Made by a program: the position numbers and the translations under genes. A stretch of DNA of 64,000 bases from Aulostomus chinensis (taxonomy: Eukaryota > Chordata > Actinopteri > Syngnathiformes > Aulostomidae): contig JBBMOA010000007.1 of assembly GCA_037954235.1 (NCBI GenBank), positions 1,487,001 through 1,551,000 on the forward strand, written 5' to 3'. Within the stretch, counting starts at the first letter, position 1. Every line of letters begins with the position of its first letter. This document shows positions 36,790 through 48,667 of this stretch, one piece after another. Below the pieces are notes generated by a model. The model did not search any database, had not been told where the DNA came from, and saw only the letters and a program-made list of their open reading frames with translations.

Positions 36790-39700
36790 TCAGGGGGAGA
36801 ACAGCACTTCCTTGATGTAAGCCACCGTCGAGACGTTCAACAGCATGTTCACATGCTCGTTCCCAGGAAGCTCCTTCAGCGTCACCGGCTGTTTCTGCTG
36901 CCCCTCCCACCGCTTACACTGGACGGCGCTGCGCAGGTTCACCGTCCCATCCCCGTCCCCCCACACCACTGTGGGCTCAACATCTGGGAACTTGTCAGAG
37001 TACTGGAAGCCCTCCGACGTGGGGACGCCGCTGCCGTACATGCAGTGGACGGCCACGCCGGGGGGCTTCAGGTCCACCAGCAGCGGCTCTGTGTCCTGGC
37101 GCATCAACCAGCCGTCCTCAAAGCCGATGTCAGAGAAGAGACGCTTGTAGTCCATGACAGTGTAGTTGGTGGTGGGGGTCTGGATCAGGACCTGGGGGGG
37201 CAAACATCAACACTGTTGACAAGTTTGGGTCTAAAAACAGCAAAGAAGATCAAGTCTTCATTGATCCCAGGGGGGCACCTGGGGGGCACCTGGGGGGCCT
37301 GCTTGTTCAGGCCAGCTTGGCCACAAACAGCATGAACCCAAGTGCTCAGCATGTAGAAGCACCATCACGTTGCACCTCAGATTCAACATCAAGACATTTG
37401 TGCACACTAACCTGTCTGTGTGCTGTCTTCCAGTTAGTGGGCAAATGGATTCTATTGGCTCTAAGAGTTCTCTAGAGCTGTCAATCACCCAGCTGGACCA
37501 ATCTGATCCTGTATTTGTGCTGCTGAGTCAAGGCAAGTTGATATGGAAGGAAATAAAACAGAGTTTCAGAGTCTTCAACCTGAATGCCAAACTGCGCAGC
37601 TCATGGCTGCCCAGCAGGAACGGGGCGGAAACAAACGCTTGGTTTTCCCCGTGACAACGACGGGAGGAGGTCATGGGCGCTGAAGGTTGGAGAAACGCTG
37701 GTCACCAACTGGTTTGTCCCTGTTATGGGAGGTTCATGTCAGTTTGTCTCTTTGTGAAGGATTTTTATTGGAAGAGTGAAGTCATGTCATCATTTATTCA
37801 CATCACGCTCTCAAAAACTCCTGACTGCGCTTTAGAAATGAACGACGACGTTTACCAAGACTTAAGCTAGCATTACTAATGATGACCCTGGCGATAATTA
37901 ACAGTTGATAAGACCAGCTTCGTTTTAGTTCGCAGTCATCAAAAGGGTTTAAAGTAATGTCAACCTTCTTTCAGTGATGGATGAACTCGGGAGACGAAGG
38001 AGAGGCTAAACAGCTTCGTGGTTCATTGAGCGGTTGGACTACAACGCATTTGACAGGCTCGTTTCAGATGTTCAAGCTAACGACACGCTGGGTTATTGAA
38101 GCGAGGCCTTTTACATCACGACGGACGGTGGCAGTGACGTTTATCGACTTATTCACGTGAAGAGGAGCGATTTACACCAACATAGCATATCTGCCCCATG
38201 AAGTTCCGTCGTAGAATCATCAGGCCTTGGTAGCAAACATGGCGCCCACGACCAGCTTCATCCTTCAGCTGTTAAACTGTCCTCACCAGCTTGTTGCCAA
38301 CTGTCTCTGTGGTTTAGGTGAGTGTTTATGAGCCGTGCCTGATAGGAGCGAGAACGCCGATGACTCACGTGATCTTTAGGCCAGGTGTGAGCGTAGGGCA
38401 GGAGCCAGGAGGTAGAGACCGCCGAGCGCTGCTGCGAGCGGATCTTCAGCGGCCTGATCACCGGGATGCCGTTGTTGTCTCCTACATGCAGAGAAAAGAA
38501 AGCTGTGAGGAGGAAGTGAAAACAGGGAAATTCCAGAGCAGGAACGAAAACCATCAAGGTGAGGACTGTTGTGTAGCAGCACTCGTGCAGCTGCAGGTCC
38601 CCTGACGTGTCATGAGATCCCTTTGGCTGTGATTTGATGCTGTAAATAAAATGACTTGACAACAGCAGGAGCCAGACAGGAGCTGATGGAGCCGTTCTGG
38701 AGTAACCTGGGGGCTACAATGGCTCTTTAGCAGTCCAAACCCTTTAATGGAGATGATGGGGGGAGCTGAGGGTGCTGGGGATGCTGGGGGTCCTGAGGGT
38801 GCTGGGGGAGCTGAGGGTCCTGAGGGTGCTGGGGGAGCTGAGGGTGCTGAGGGTCCTGAGGGTGCTGGGGGACCTGAGGGTCCTGAGGGTGCTGGGGGAG
38901 CTGAGGGTGTGGGGATGCTGGGGGTCCTGAGGGTGCTGGGGGAGCTGAGGGTGCTGGGGGAGCTGAGGGTGCTGGGGGAGCTGAGGGTCCTGGGGGAGCT
39001 GAGGGTCCTGGGGGAGCTGAGGGTGCTGGGGGTCCTGAGGGTGCTGGGGGAGCTGAGGGTGCTGGGGGAGCTGAGGGTGCTGGGGGAGCTGAGAGTCCTG
39101 AGGGTGCTGGGGGAGCTGAGGGTGCTGGGGGTCCTGAGGGTGCTGGGGGAGCTGAGGGTGCTGGGGGAGCTGAGGGTGCTGGGGGAGCTGAGGGTCCTGA
39201 GGGTGCTGGGGGAGCTGAGGGTGCTGGGGATGCTGGGGGTCCTGAGGGTGCTGGGGATGCTGAGGGTGCTGGGGGAGCTGAGGGTCCTGAGGGTGCTGGG
39301 GGAGCTGAGGGTGCTGGGGATGCTGGGGGTCCTGAGGGTGCTGGGGATGCTGGGGATGCTGAGGGTGCTGGGGGAGCTGAGGGTCCTGAGGGTGCTGGGG
39401 GTGTGTAAGCGCTGCAGTTTTGATGATTTCTTTTGGTTTCTTGGTGTTCAGGTTGTTTGCTGAGTTTTATGGAAGTTGAAGCTACTGCTTCATGTCAAGT
39501 TAGCTAACACATTGATGCTAACACGTTGACCATTTCGCCCTCCAATATTTGTTTTTTACATCAATGGATTTAGTGGGTCTCCATCTTGGCTCCACCCACA
39601 GCGAGACAGATGCCTCCACCAGCCTAAACAGCTTCACCAGATTTCCATCAGTAACTTAGCCGACTGAGAGTCCTCAGGTTTTCCCTCCGAGGACATTCTA

Positions 39701-40550
39701 GTCACGTTTAGCTGCTTGCTAGCAACCCAGGTTTTCAGGGATTCACCCAGAAACCCGTTCACTTTGGGACGAGGGAACCAGACGTTGACCAACCCTCAGT
39801 AAAACCTGTCCCTGCACCTCTCTGTACCAGGACAGACGCAGTTAGAAAATACAGCCAGTTTCTTATTTAACTTGGCTTCCTTTAATCAAACCTGGGTATT
39901 TCAACCCTGTGTTGCCACGCCCACTTTCAATCTGCAATCAAACACAGTCAATGATGTTAACGACCCCTGAGAACCAGGTAGCACGCTAGCTGTAGCATCA
40001 GATAGCATGTCGCGAGGCTAGAATGGACCGAGTGTCTATGAGGTTCATCTTCTCGGACACTTCTACACACTGACCTTCATGTAAAGGATGGTAATCTGTT
40101 TGTTTGGGCATCATCATCATCATCATCGCCTCTCACCTGACGCGAGCACACGGAGGGTCTTGGCCACGCCGGCCCACGGTGGTCCCAGTGAGATGAAGGC
40201 TTTGATGTACTTGTCCTTCCAGGCCTGAGGCTGCTGGTTCAGGAAGTACAAGGTGTACATGTTCCCCATGCTGTGGGCGATCAGCACCACCGGCCCCCCT
40301 GCCTTCGCCGCCATCTCCTCGATCATCTGCTGCAGCGCCAGGAGGTACGCCTTGTTCTCATCTGGGACAGGAACCAGGCAACAAGGGAAGATTGTGTATT
40401 TTAGGTTCCACAGATGAGAACTCAGGGTTCTCAGAGTGCCAGTGAACTTACTGGGGGCTTTCCTCCAGTCATAGGGGGCTCCTCTGACATCATCATCCCT
40501 GGTGTAACCCCAGTCCACCAGTGCCTGCACAATAGTGAAGAAATACATGC

Positions 40551-40586
<36 letters not shown>

Positions 40587-40773
40587 ATGATCTGTTTCGT
40601 TCAGATTTCTGTCCCTTCTTTCTTTTGTGTGTTTCAGGCTCTGAACTCACCAACACTGCGTTTACTGGGGTCCAGATACTCCACCGGGTACGTCTGCCCG
40701 AAGCCCGGCACACGGATGTCCACGCCGGGCGGGGAGAAGGTGGTGTGTGTGGTCCTGTTGTAGATCAGCCTGA

Positions 40774-40804
<31 letters not shown>

Positions 40805-43090
40805 GCCAAAGGCAGAACTGAAATTGATTTGATTCATGTTACTTCTGCGTTTGTGGTAACCCCCCCCCCACACACACACACACACACACCTGGTTTTCAG
40901 ACCTTCCAGGCAGAAGTGAGCAGCCGAAGCAGGTGAATTTGTTTCATTTCTAATCTGCATTTAAAGTTATGAGGCCTGAGTCACATGACTCGAGACTGAG
41001 ATCCAGTGGCGTGGAGGAGAGCACGAGGTGTTCAAGATGACTTGATAGGACGGTAGAACGTGGGTCACGGAACACTCCATGGGTTAGAACCAGGACCAGG
41101 ACGCTAACCACCACAATGCCTTCGTGGTGGCGTCTGTTCCCTGCGCGCCTCTCAGTTCTGTTTTTGAGATGAACGAGTCACTCGCATCTGTAACAAGCTG
41201 GGCATGAGGGCGGCACCCTTGGGAGGGAGAGTGACTTCAGTGTGTGTGTAGTACACACTGTGTACTCCGTGGTCTCTTAAACACAGACTGGGCAACTTGT
41301 GTACTTGTACTTGTGTACTTGTACAGGCAGGGTGCTGCATGGTGTGTGAGGCCTGCTTCAGTCTGCTCACCTGTCCAGACATACTTGACGTGCAGGCTGA
41401 CGGATGGAGGTCAACGCCCTCCAACACACTCAACACTAATGGCCAACTGCATTTATTGTATATTCAACAAGTATTTGTACTGGCATCTGTATACAGGCGC
41501 AGTGTCTCAGTACTGCTGTAGTACGGGCCTGGTACCAGATGTAGAACTACATTACTACTCATACAAAAACACAGAGCTCCTCTGTTATTTTTTGCGTTCA
41601 TAGCTCAGAACACTCGACCCCTCTGCTGTTGATCGCCAGTAACGGCGTGAGATTGGAACCGGCAGGCGCCGCTCCTGCGTCATACCTTATGTTGTCTATC
41701 CAACAGTCGATGGCGACGGGCACCAGCAGCTCCAGGTTGAGCCACAGAGTGAAGAAGGCGTCGGTCTTCTTGTAACAGATGTAGTGGACCACGCTGGGTT
41801 TATCCAGTTTGGCCTCCAGCTGGTTCCCCAGGTCCCCCGGGACTGCAAGCAGGACACACCAGAGAGGAGCTGAGCCGCCAAAGAGAAAACCCCTTGGCTC
41901 CTTCACGCCATTTCATCGTGGTTCATGTATTTCATCCATTTATCTCAACGCTTCCCAGGTTGTGGTTCCAGTTTCTGATTCTGAAGGTTTGTATTCTACA
42001 TTTATTAAATCTTACTGGACACGTTTGTGGAATCGTGTTAACTTTTGACCATCAGAACCTCACGAGTTCAGGCTCGACTTCCAGATTCCGAATTTGAGAG
42101 GTCGAATGATTCTGAGCCCTTCATGAGGATGGCGCGCGCACACACCTGCAAATTCATTACAAATTGTGTCCTTAATCTGTTAAATTATTGTCCATTTGTC
42201 TGAAGATGAAGAATTTCAGAATCTTTAAAGACGAGGAGTGGAGGAGCGAGCTACCAGTGACCGCGTCCATTAAAGCCTGCGTCTTCCATCGGCACACAAA
42301 GAGGCTGATGATGTTGATGAGACTCAATCAGAGCAGATCAACAGCCACAGAATCCCCTCTCACACGCACTCACGCGAGCAAACAAGACCCCCCCCCCCCC
42401 CCCCGTTCGGCTGGACGTGGTGGAGCTTTAATGGGGAGTTGCTCAACTTCCTGGGAATTTAACTGGAGACGGAGCAGGAGCTGTTCCAGCGGTCATATGA
42501 CCAGAGGCTCGCGTAACACACACACACACACACACACACACTCAATAAGTTTGTATACACTAAACTGCCCTCCAGCTCACATTCACCTTGTCACCGTGAT
42601 TCAACGGGTGGAGGGTGGGGGTCAAGGTCTCGCCTCTTCTTGACAAAACCGAGTCAAACTCCTGTCAATAATGAGAGGAAACCCTGATCCACACCCCAGT
42701 CCAGCCTGCAGGCCCAGAGGATCCGGACACCGACAACAACTGCGGTTCTTCGCCTGCGTGCTGGCATCCAGCCCCCCCCCCCGGCAGCGGCGTCACCGCT
42801 GGGTTGTTACAAACTGGCTGGATGAACGAGTGTGAAGCACAAATCTACACAACCATGACTCCGGTTTAGATTCTTCCTACGATCGCAGCACCGCGGTCAC
42901 CCGACAGCGACAGACGCGGAAACGCTGCGTAACACCTACTGAGCACCACGGGGGGTCGGCGGGGCTGGCAGGGCTCGTCGCCCGGGCATTTCTCCAGAGG
43001 TCTCCCGGTGCTCCTCACGGTAAACAGCAACAGCAACAACCCGACAGGGGTGAGTGAAGAGACGGCGGGTATCCGCTGCCAAGCCGCCAT
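36790..43090 (-). CDS. pla2g15: Lysosomal phospholipase A2 group XV (LPLA2 / 1-O-acylceramide synthase)
   Basis: The enzyme is a lysosomal acid phospholipase and transacylase of the LCAT-like alpha/beta-hydrolase family. Exons in transcript order: 43090-42940, 41842-41686, 40769-40651, 40550-40452, 40361-40137, 38481-38369, 37191-36790; phases close to 421 aa (human 412). Exon 1 encodes a hydrophobic signal segment (PVGLLLLLFTV) and ends PPVVL, joining IPGDLGNQLEAKLDKP. Cysteines flanking the lid (YICYKKT...IDCWIDNIR) are kept. The nucleophile Ser is in IAHSMGNMYTLYFL, the Asp in WGDGDGTVNL and the His in NEHVNMLL. LKIRSQQRSAVSTSWLLPY is typical of PLA2G15 rather than LCAT. Exon 5 reads SLGPPWAGVAKTL where mammals have LGAPWGG. 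The gene lies directly downstream of its tandem paralogue lcat. Its intron 5 carries a large minisatellite. Confidence 0.95.
38757..39408. repeat. G-rich minisatellite (GCTGGGGGAGCTGAGGGT and variants) in pla2g15 intron 5
   Basis: About 650 bp are built of 9- and 18-bp modules: GCTGAGGGT, CCTGAGGGT, GCTGGGGGA and GCTGGGGAT. The array has strong strand asymmetry: the plus strand has many G-runs of 3-5 and almost no C-runs. It reads through as a 238-codon open frame (VLGELRVLGELR) that is a by-product of the 9-bp period. The transcribed (minus) strand order makes the pre-mRNA C-rich. Confidence 0.95.
40553..40582. repeat. (CA)n microsatellite abutting the pla2g15 exon 4 acceptor
   Basis: On the gene strand this is (GT)15 followed immediately by AG and exon 4 (first base 40550). 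The dinucleotide run sits where a polypyrimidine tract is expected. Confidence 0.9.
40780..40801. repeat. (CA)n microsatellite upstream of pla2g15 exon 3
   Basis: A CA run (GT on the gene strand) begins about 10 bp upstream of the exon 3 acceptor at 40770-40771. A second CA run lies at 40871-40889, next to a C10 homopolymer (40861-40870). Confidence 0.85.
42388..42404. repeat. Poly-C tract and nearby (CA)n in pla2g15 intron 1
   Basis: A homopolymer of about 16 C lies at 42388-42404, and a CA run lies at 42517-42541. Confidence 0.8.
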
Positions 43091-44035
43091 GGCCCCGGTG
43101 TCTCATAGCCACGCGCTCATCGCCGCCGCGTCGGTCTGGCTCTGGAGCTCCCGGTTCCCGGTTCGCTGCTCGGTCCTCCAGACGCCTGTTGCAAATTAAG
43201 AAGAGTGGACGACGACCTGGGAAGGAGACGAGGATCACGAGGTCCACAGCAGATTACAGAGCGATCGAGCAGGCGACAAACTCAGCTGTCAGGCAGAAGT
43301 CATCGAGCTCAGATGTAGTCGATCCGAAGCCTCAGCAATCATTCTGCACACGTGACGCTTGATATGCAAATGCTTTTATTAATTGAAAACATTACACTGC
43401 ATTTGTCCTGTAAACACGACAGTACAAAATATCCGTGTTATCAGGTTAATGTGCACGTACGTACGCGCGTACGTATTTTAGTCATCAATAAGTCTAAAAA
43501 AAACCTCCCAAAGTTGTGAGTGGCATCAGAATGAAGGCGGGTCTGGCCCAGGCTGAGGCTCCCAGGCTGCAGGCAGGTTCTCCAGGTCGGTGTGTGATGA
43601 GGCCATGATCAAGCTACCCAGTTTAGAAAACCCCCTCCAACAGCATTCTGGTCATTACAGCCCCGTTGTTGGCTTCCAATTATGGTTATTATGCTAAAAA
43701 CCATAAACAATATGACTCCCAGCATCAAATACAGAGATGCAACAAAACGTCACGTGTGAGACGTAAAACTATACGAGAGATAAGAAACAAGAACAGCAGC
43801 TCACAGTCAGGTGGTCGGCGGCCTGCAGCAGAGATAAAGGCTTGCAGGTTGGGGTCAGAGGTGCGTTACAGGCTTCCTGACTGGTTTGATCTGCTGCTTT
43901 TACATCGGGGCGGGGGCGGGGGCATGAGTGAGAGCAGCAGCATGTGACCTGTACTATTTGGGTTCACACCTGAACTGACACAGAGGTCAACAGCTCCGCT
44001 TGTGTGTCTGGAGGGTGGTTCAACGCCGCCGTCGG
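43091..44035 (-). other. Short spacer between pla2g15 and lcat: pla2g15 promoter region and lcat 3' UTR
   Basis: On the minus strand AATAAA at 43375-43380 (plus TTTATT) fits the lcat polyadenylation site, about 0.66 kb after its stop. That leaves only about 0.3 kb for the pla2g15 promoter, where 42960-43250 is CpG-rich. An alternating purine-pyrimidine palindrome lies at 43451-43476. No other gene is present. Confidence 0.6.
43451..43476. repeat. Alternating purine-pyrimidine palindrome (potential Z-DNA/cruciform)
   Basis: TACGTACGCGCGTACGTA at 43458-43475 is a perfect 18-bp palindrome inside 26 bp of alternating purine and pyrimidine. Confidence 0.85.
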
Positions 44036-47000
44036 CTACTTCGCTCCAGGCCTGACATCAACCTCTTTGGGCACTTCGGCTTCGCTCTCCAGGATTCGCT
44101 GGATCTGATTGAGCACATGATCATTGAGGACAATGTCCAGGTGGGTTAACCCCCTGAACTCGGTGACATGGACGGGCTTCTCCTGCTTCCCCACCCAGCG
44201 TTTGCATTGACTCATGCTAAAGCTGTCCACCGTGTCGTCCCCGTCAGCGTAGACGAAGTCCACCGGGTCTGCATTGGGAAACTCCTGGTCGTAAATGTTC
44301 GTTACTGCAGTTGGCAGTCCAACGCCGTACATGCACCACACCTCAACACCGGGAGGGTGGAGCTGGCCGGTCAGATTCTTGGTGTCTTCCCACATGTGCC
44401 TGAAAGCAACAAGAGGACAAAGGGTCCTGAGCTGGAGCGGTGCAGGGTCCAGAACTTTAACCCCCCCCCACAAAGCGAGCATGTTGTTGTGGGCGCTCAG
44501 AGCTACACCTGCTCAACAGGACAAAGGCCACGGACGCGCAGAGTCAATAACCACAGGTCAGGCGAGCCAACTCATTTACAAGATCGTCATGTAAACTTTG
44601 AAGAAAGAAGGAGAAGTCATCCGCCACATTTCGGGTTAGAAAAGAACAGAGACACTCGACGGTGGCTCCTTGTATTGTTTTATGATATTCAGTGTTGGGG
44701 TTTTTCGTCTCTACTTTGACTCAACTGGTTAAATCAGTACTTCTACTTACTTTGAGTCTTTAAGTGGCAATGAACGTGTGTACTTTTGCCATCCCTGCTT
44801 GTGCTCACTGCTCTGCAGGTAAAGGCAGTGAGGCGGACTCAGAGCCTCTGACTGAGGCGGCTGCTTTAACTCAACAAGGCTTGTGTGGTGGTATGGAGGG
44901 TCTGTGGGTTACCAGCCGTTCTCATAGCTGGTGTCCCTGAAGAAGCGCTGGTAGTCCTGGTTGGTGTAGTTGAAGGTGGGCGTGGAGATGAAAACATGGT
45001 CCTTGGGCCAGACCATCTCAGACGGCAGCATCCAGGGATTTGTGGTCGTCATCCTCTGCTCCTCGCGGATCTTGATGTTGGAAAGCATCGGGATGCCGTC
45101 ATTCTCACCTGAAAGAGTGACATCCAGTTACCGAATCGTACTGGGGGCCATTTGGATGATGTTGGCTTTGCTAACCTGACGCCAGGACTCTCAGAACTTT
45201 AGCAGCACCCCCCCATGGAGCACCCAGAGAAATGAAGCCCCTGATGTACTTGTCCTTCCAGGCCTGAGGCTGGTGGTTGAGGAAGTAGAGGACATAGTGG
45301 CAGCCCATGCTGTGGGCCAGCAGGTAGATGGGCTGCTGGTACTCTGCATACATCTTCTCCACCAGCTCCTGCAGCTGGGCCAGATACTCCTCATTCTCAT
45401 CTGTTGTTGGAGGACGAGACATCAGCAGCAGCTTTAAAAGGATCGCTGCACAGCCTCACAGTTGTCGTCGCTAACGCACAACAGTTTCCCGTTTGTAACC
45501 TGCGTTGTGTGAATCCGAACAACTTCATTTATCCCCGAGGGGCAATTAGCAGGGCGAAGAAAATACACAAAGATGGGTGGATGCCAGTAGTAGGTGGTGC
45601 TGAGGGAATAAGGCACAAGCGTCCATACCAGTGTCCAAGTGTAGAGCAACAAGAGTGGTGAATATAGAAGGAGGAAAAGAACAGACTGACCCTCACCCAA
45701 TCAATGAGGAGCACTGATAAAATGAGAGCGAGTGACTTAAAAAGCACACGAGTGACAGCAGAGTGACAGCAACGCTGTGCTGTTGCACAAAGCTGTCATC
45801 ATGAAGTTGTTGCTGGGATCAAAGGTCGCTCTCCTTCTCTGGCCTGATGTGAGTTTGGGAAGTGGACTTGCTAGCCAGGAGGCTAAAGCCAGTAGCATCA
45901 GTAGCACCTCCTGAGGTGCTGGGTGGAGAGGTTTACCCACCGCACAGCACCACCTGCTGGCCACCAACCACAGAGTTTCTCCTGACTGAAGAGGCTCCTC
46001 TCTCCTTCAGCTGTTTGGGTCTTACCGCTCAGACTCAACCCTCGTCAGCCTCAACCCTCGTCAGCCTCAACCCTCGTCAGCCTCAACCCTCGTCAGCCTC
46101 AACCCTCGTCAGCCTCAACCCTCGTCAGCCTCAACCCTCGTCAGGCTAATTTTCCGTGCGTTCAAAGGTGGTTCAAGGTTACTGGTGACTGAATCAGAAA
46201 AATATGGTTTTCTAGCTTTTGTCAACCTTTTCATGAACCAAACCACGTCCAGGCATCAGAAGTGGCGCTGCACTTCAGTACAAGCTTGGCCCTGGCTGGT
46301 TGGAGACGCAACACCAGCTGATATCAGACAGCTGCTGCAGAGACGAGAATTCTCCTCAGTGCTCTGACGACCTGCTCGATGCTGCTCTGTGTCTGCTGGA
46401 CGTGAGAAGAGGAAACTAAGTTGGTGTAATTTCCCCTCAGTAACGTACCTACTGCTTGTTGCTCTGTCAGCTTTGGTCCAAACAAAAGGAATCAAGTTAA
46501 TGCTGCTTGGTTTTGGATGAAAAGAAAACCAAAGATTGTTTTCTCTTCGGATTTTTCCCACAACCACAGAACATTTTGACACGAGGACAGACCAGCTGAG
46601 AAGGCCAGCAGGAGCTCCAACTCTACCGTTCTCTAGAGAGTTCTCTGGAGAGTTCTAGAGCAGCCAAAAACCCTCTGTCATTGGTTCCTACAAATACAGA
46701 GCAAAGTGCATCCCTTATCAGTTCAATAAGGTTCACCTCTTTTAGTTTTCAAATGGAGGGGGGTTCTGTGCTGTCCTGGCACCGCGTAAACTGCTCCCCT
46801 GAATGCTGCTCCGTAAATCTCGCTCACACACCCGCTGACGCTGTGAGTAAATTAACTTTGCTACTTACTGGGAGTTAATCTCCAGTCGTACGGTGCCCCT
46901 CGCACTGTCTCGTTTCGGGTGTAGCCCAGGTTGACCAAATGTTGCACCATAGTGTGAAAATAACCTGAAAACACAGCAGTGGACTTGATCAGAACCAGAT

Positions 47001-48667
47001 GTCAGTCCAGATTTGCTGTCCTCGTGATACAGCAGCTGATTTAGTAACTGCAATGGTTTCCCCACACGTGTGTGGGAGGATCATATTGATCATGTGACAC
47101 ATGTCAACTACAGACTACCACAGCGTGTTGCACCAGGTCCTATGTGTTGTTGTTGGAATGAAATGTGTTGGCTTCCCTGCAGTATTCAACAAGAGAGCGT
47201 TGAATGTCTCTCACCAGCTAATTTGTTATAGTCCAGGAACTCGATGGTATAGGTCTGTCCAAAGCCTGGCACCCGCACCTGCACCCCGGGGGAGTTGGAT
47301 GACCGCCGGCTCGTCCTGTTGTAAACAAGTCTGAACACGGACATTCTCGTCTGACTATTCAAGTGAAAACATTCCCTCATGGGACTCTAATTATACCTGC
47401 AACAGGAGAAAAATGTTACCGGCCCTCCAGAGTCAGACCTTCATTATCTACCAAGATGAAGTGAAATCAGGAGATCATAGGAAGGAAGCAGGTAACTAGA
47501 AACCCTCAGGAAGTATTCTCCTCATGTATCCTAGTATCAGATGCAGTGAAATGAGATCTTTTAGTGGAGAAGCATCAGTCAGAGGTACCTGATGTTGTCA
47601 ATCCAGCAGTCCACACCTATCGGCATGAACATGTTGAGGTCAATCCACAGGGGGAACCAGTGCTCCGTTTTCTTGTAGCAGAGCCAGTGGACCAGTTCAG
47701 GCTTGTCTATCTTTGCTTCCAGGCGGTTCCCCAAGTTTCCTGGTACTGGACACACAAACACACATTCATGTTACATCAGTGTGACGTGAACAGGGCGGGC
47801 CCAAGGCAAGAGGGATGAGGGGGCCACGTAGGGCCTCATGGCCACCAGCATCGCATCTGTCAGCAAGCTGCAAACACACAGAGACACAGCATCACCTCAC
47901 AAAGAAGGTCTGGTGAATGTGCTGGCACACAGGCTGGACGGACAGGAGTGTTCAGTACCCACTTGTCCTTAAAGGGTGGAAAACCTACAACAACCAGAAT
48001 GCACTGGGCCTGTTGCTCTCCACCACCACCCCTCAGTCTCATCCAAGCCCCTCTTGGTGGAGGGATTTGCTCTCTGACTGCTCTCCAGTCACAAAGACCG
48101 AGTAGAGGACTACAAACAGACGTTTGTATCGCTAGAAGTAAACTAAGTGCCTGTGACATCATAAATCAAGGTGGAGTGGGGGGGGGGGGCACACTTTACC
48201 CCAAATGCTGAAGTTCCTGATTCTGCCCACTGCAGGGGGCAGTTACGCATTCTTGCCTCTGTTCTCGGACTCAAACCACAACTTTAACTGTTCTTACACC
48301 TCCCGACAGGCACTTTAACAAGGGTTGGTTAGAGCTTAGTTGACATGGAGGAACACTTAGTGACCTGGTAGTTGAGAGTCTAGTCACCGTTTGCTGATAA
48401 TGTCAACTTCCCTGGTTACAGGAGGGAGGGGTTCAGGTGCGTTACCCTGAAACCTGCTCGGGGTCCAGAGACCATGACTACCAGGTGAACAGTAGAAACG
48501 CTGCTGGAGGACTCACCGATAATGAGAGGCGGAGTGCTCTTCATTGGGACTCGGACTTTGGCATCGGGGGGGAAGACGACGTTGACTATCCAGAAGCCTG
48601 AGGAATGTTGAAGGCCCAGCAGAAAGACCACCAGCAGCCCCGAGCACACGCGTCCTGTAGACCCCAT
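44036..48667 (-). CDS. lcat: Lecithin-cholesterol acyltransferase (phosphatidylcholine-sterol O-acyltransferase)
   Basis: LCAT is a secreted plasma enzyme that esterifies HDL cholesterol with the sn-2 acyl chain of phosphatidylcholine. Exons in transcript order: 48667-48517, 47745-47589, 47330-47215, 46964-46869, 45400-45176, 45108-44913, 44399-44036; phases close to 434 aa (human 440). The signal peptide (VCSGLLVVFLLGLQHSSG) is followed by FWIVNVVFPPDAK, matching mature LCAT. Lid cysteines are in WLCYKKT and VDCWIDNIR. The nucleophile is in LAHSMGCHYVLYFL and the Asp in YADGDDTVDS. The His is in GLTHLDIVL. TTTNPWMLPSEMVWPKDHVF and STPTFNYTNQDYQRFF identify LCAT rather than PLA2G15. Oddities: the motif is AHSMG instead of mammalian GHSLG, and PGNLGNR lacks the free Cys31 of human PGCLGNQ. 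The Cys after the motif (human Cys184) is kept. Exon phases match those of pla2g15 next door. Confidence 0.94.
46034..46145. repeat. 16-bp tandem repeat, 7 copies, in lcat intron 4
   Basis: The unit CTCAACCCTCGTCAGC is repeated seven times with essentially no divergence; only the last copy ends AGG. Confidence 0.95.

Noticed and set aside
38747..39463. 238-codon open frame rich in VLGELR repeats
   Set aside because: It is a by-product of a 9/18-bp minisatellite inside a pla2g15 intron on the opposite strand. No codon-level constraint or domain is visible.
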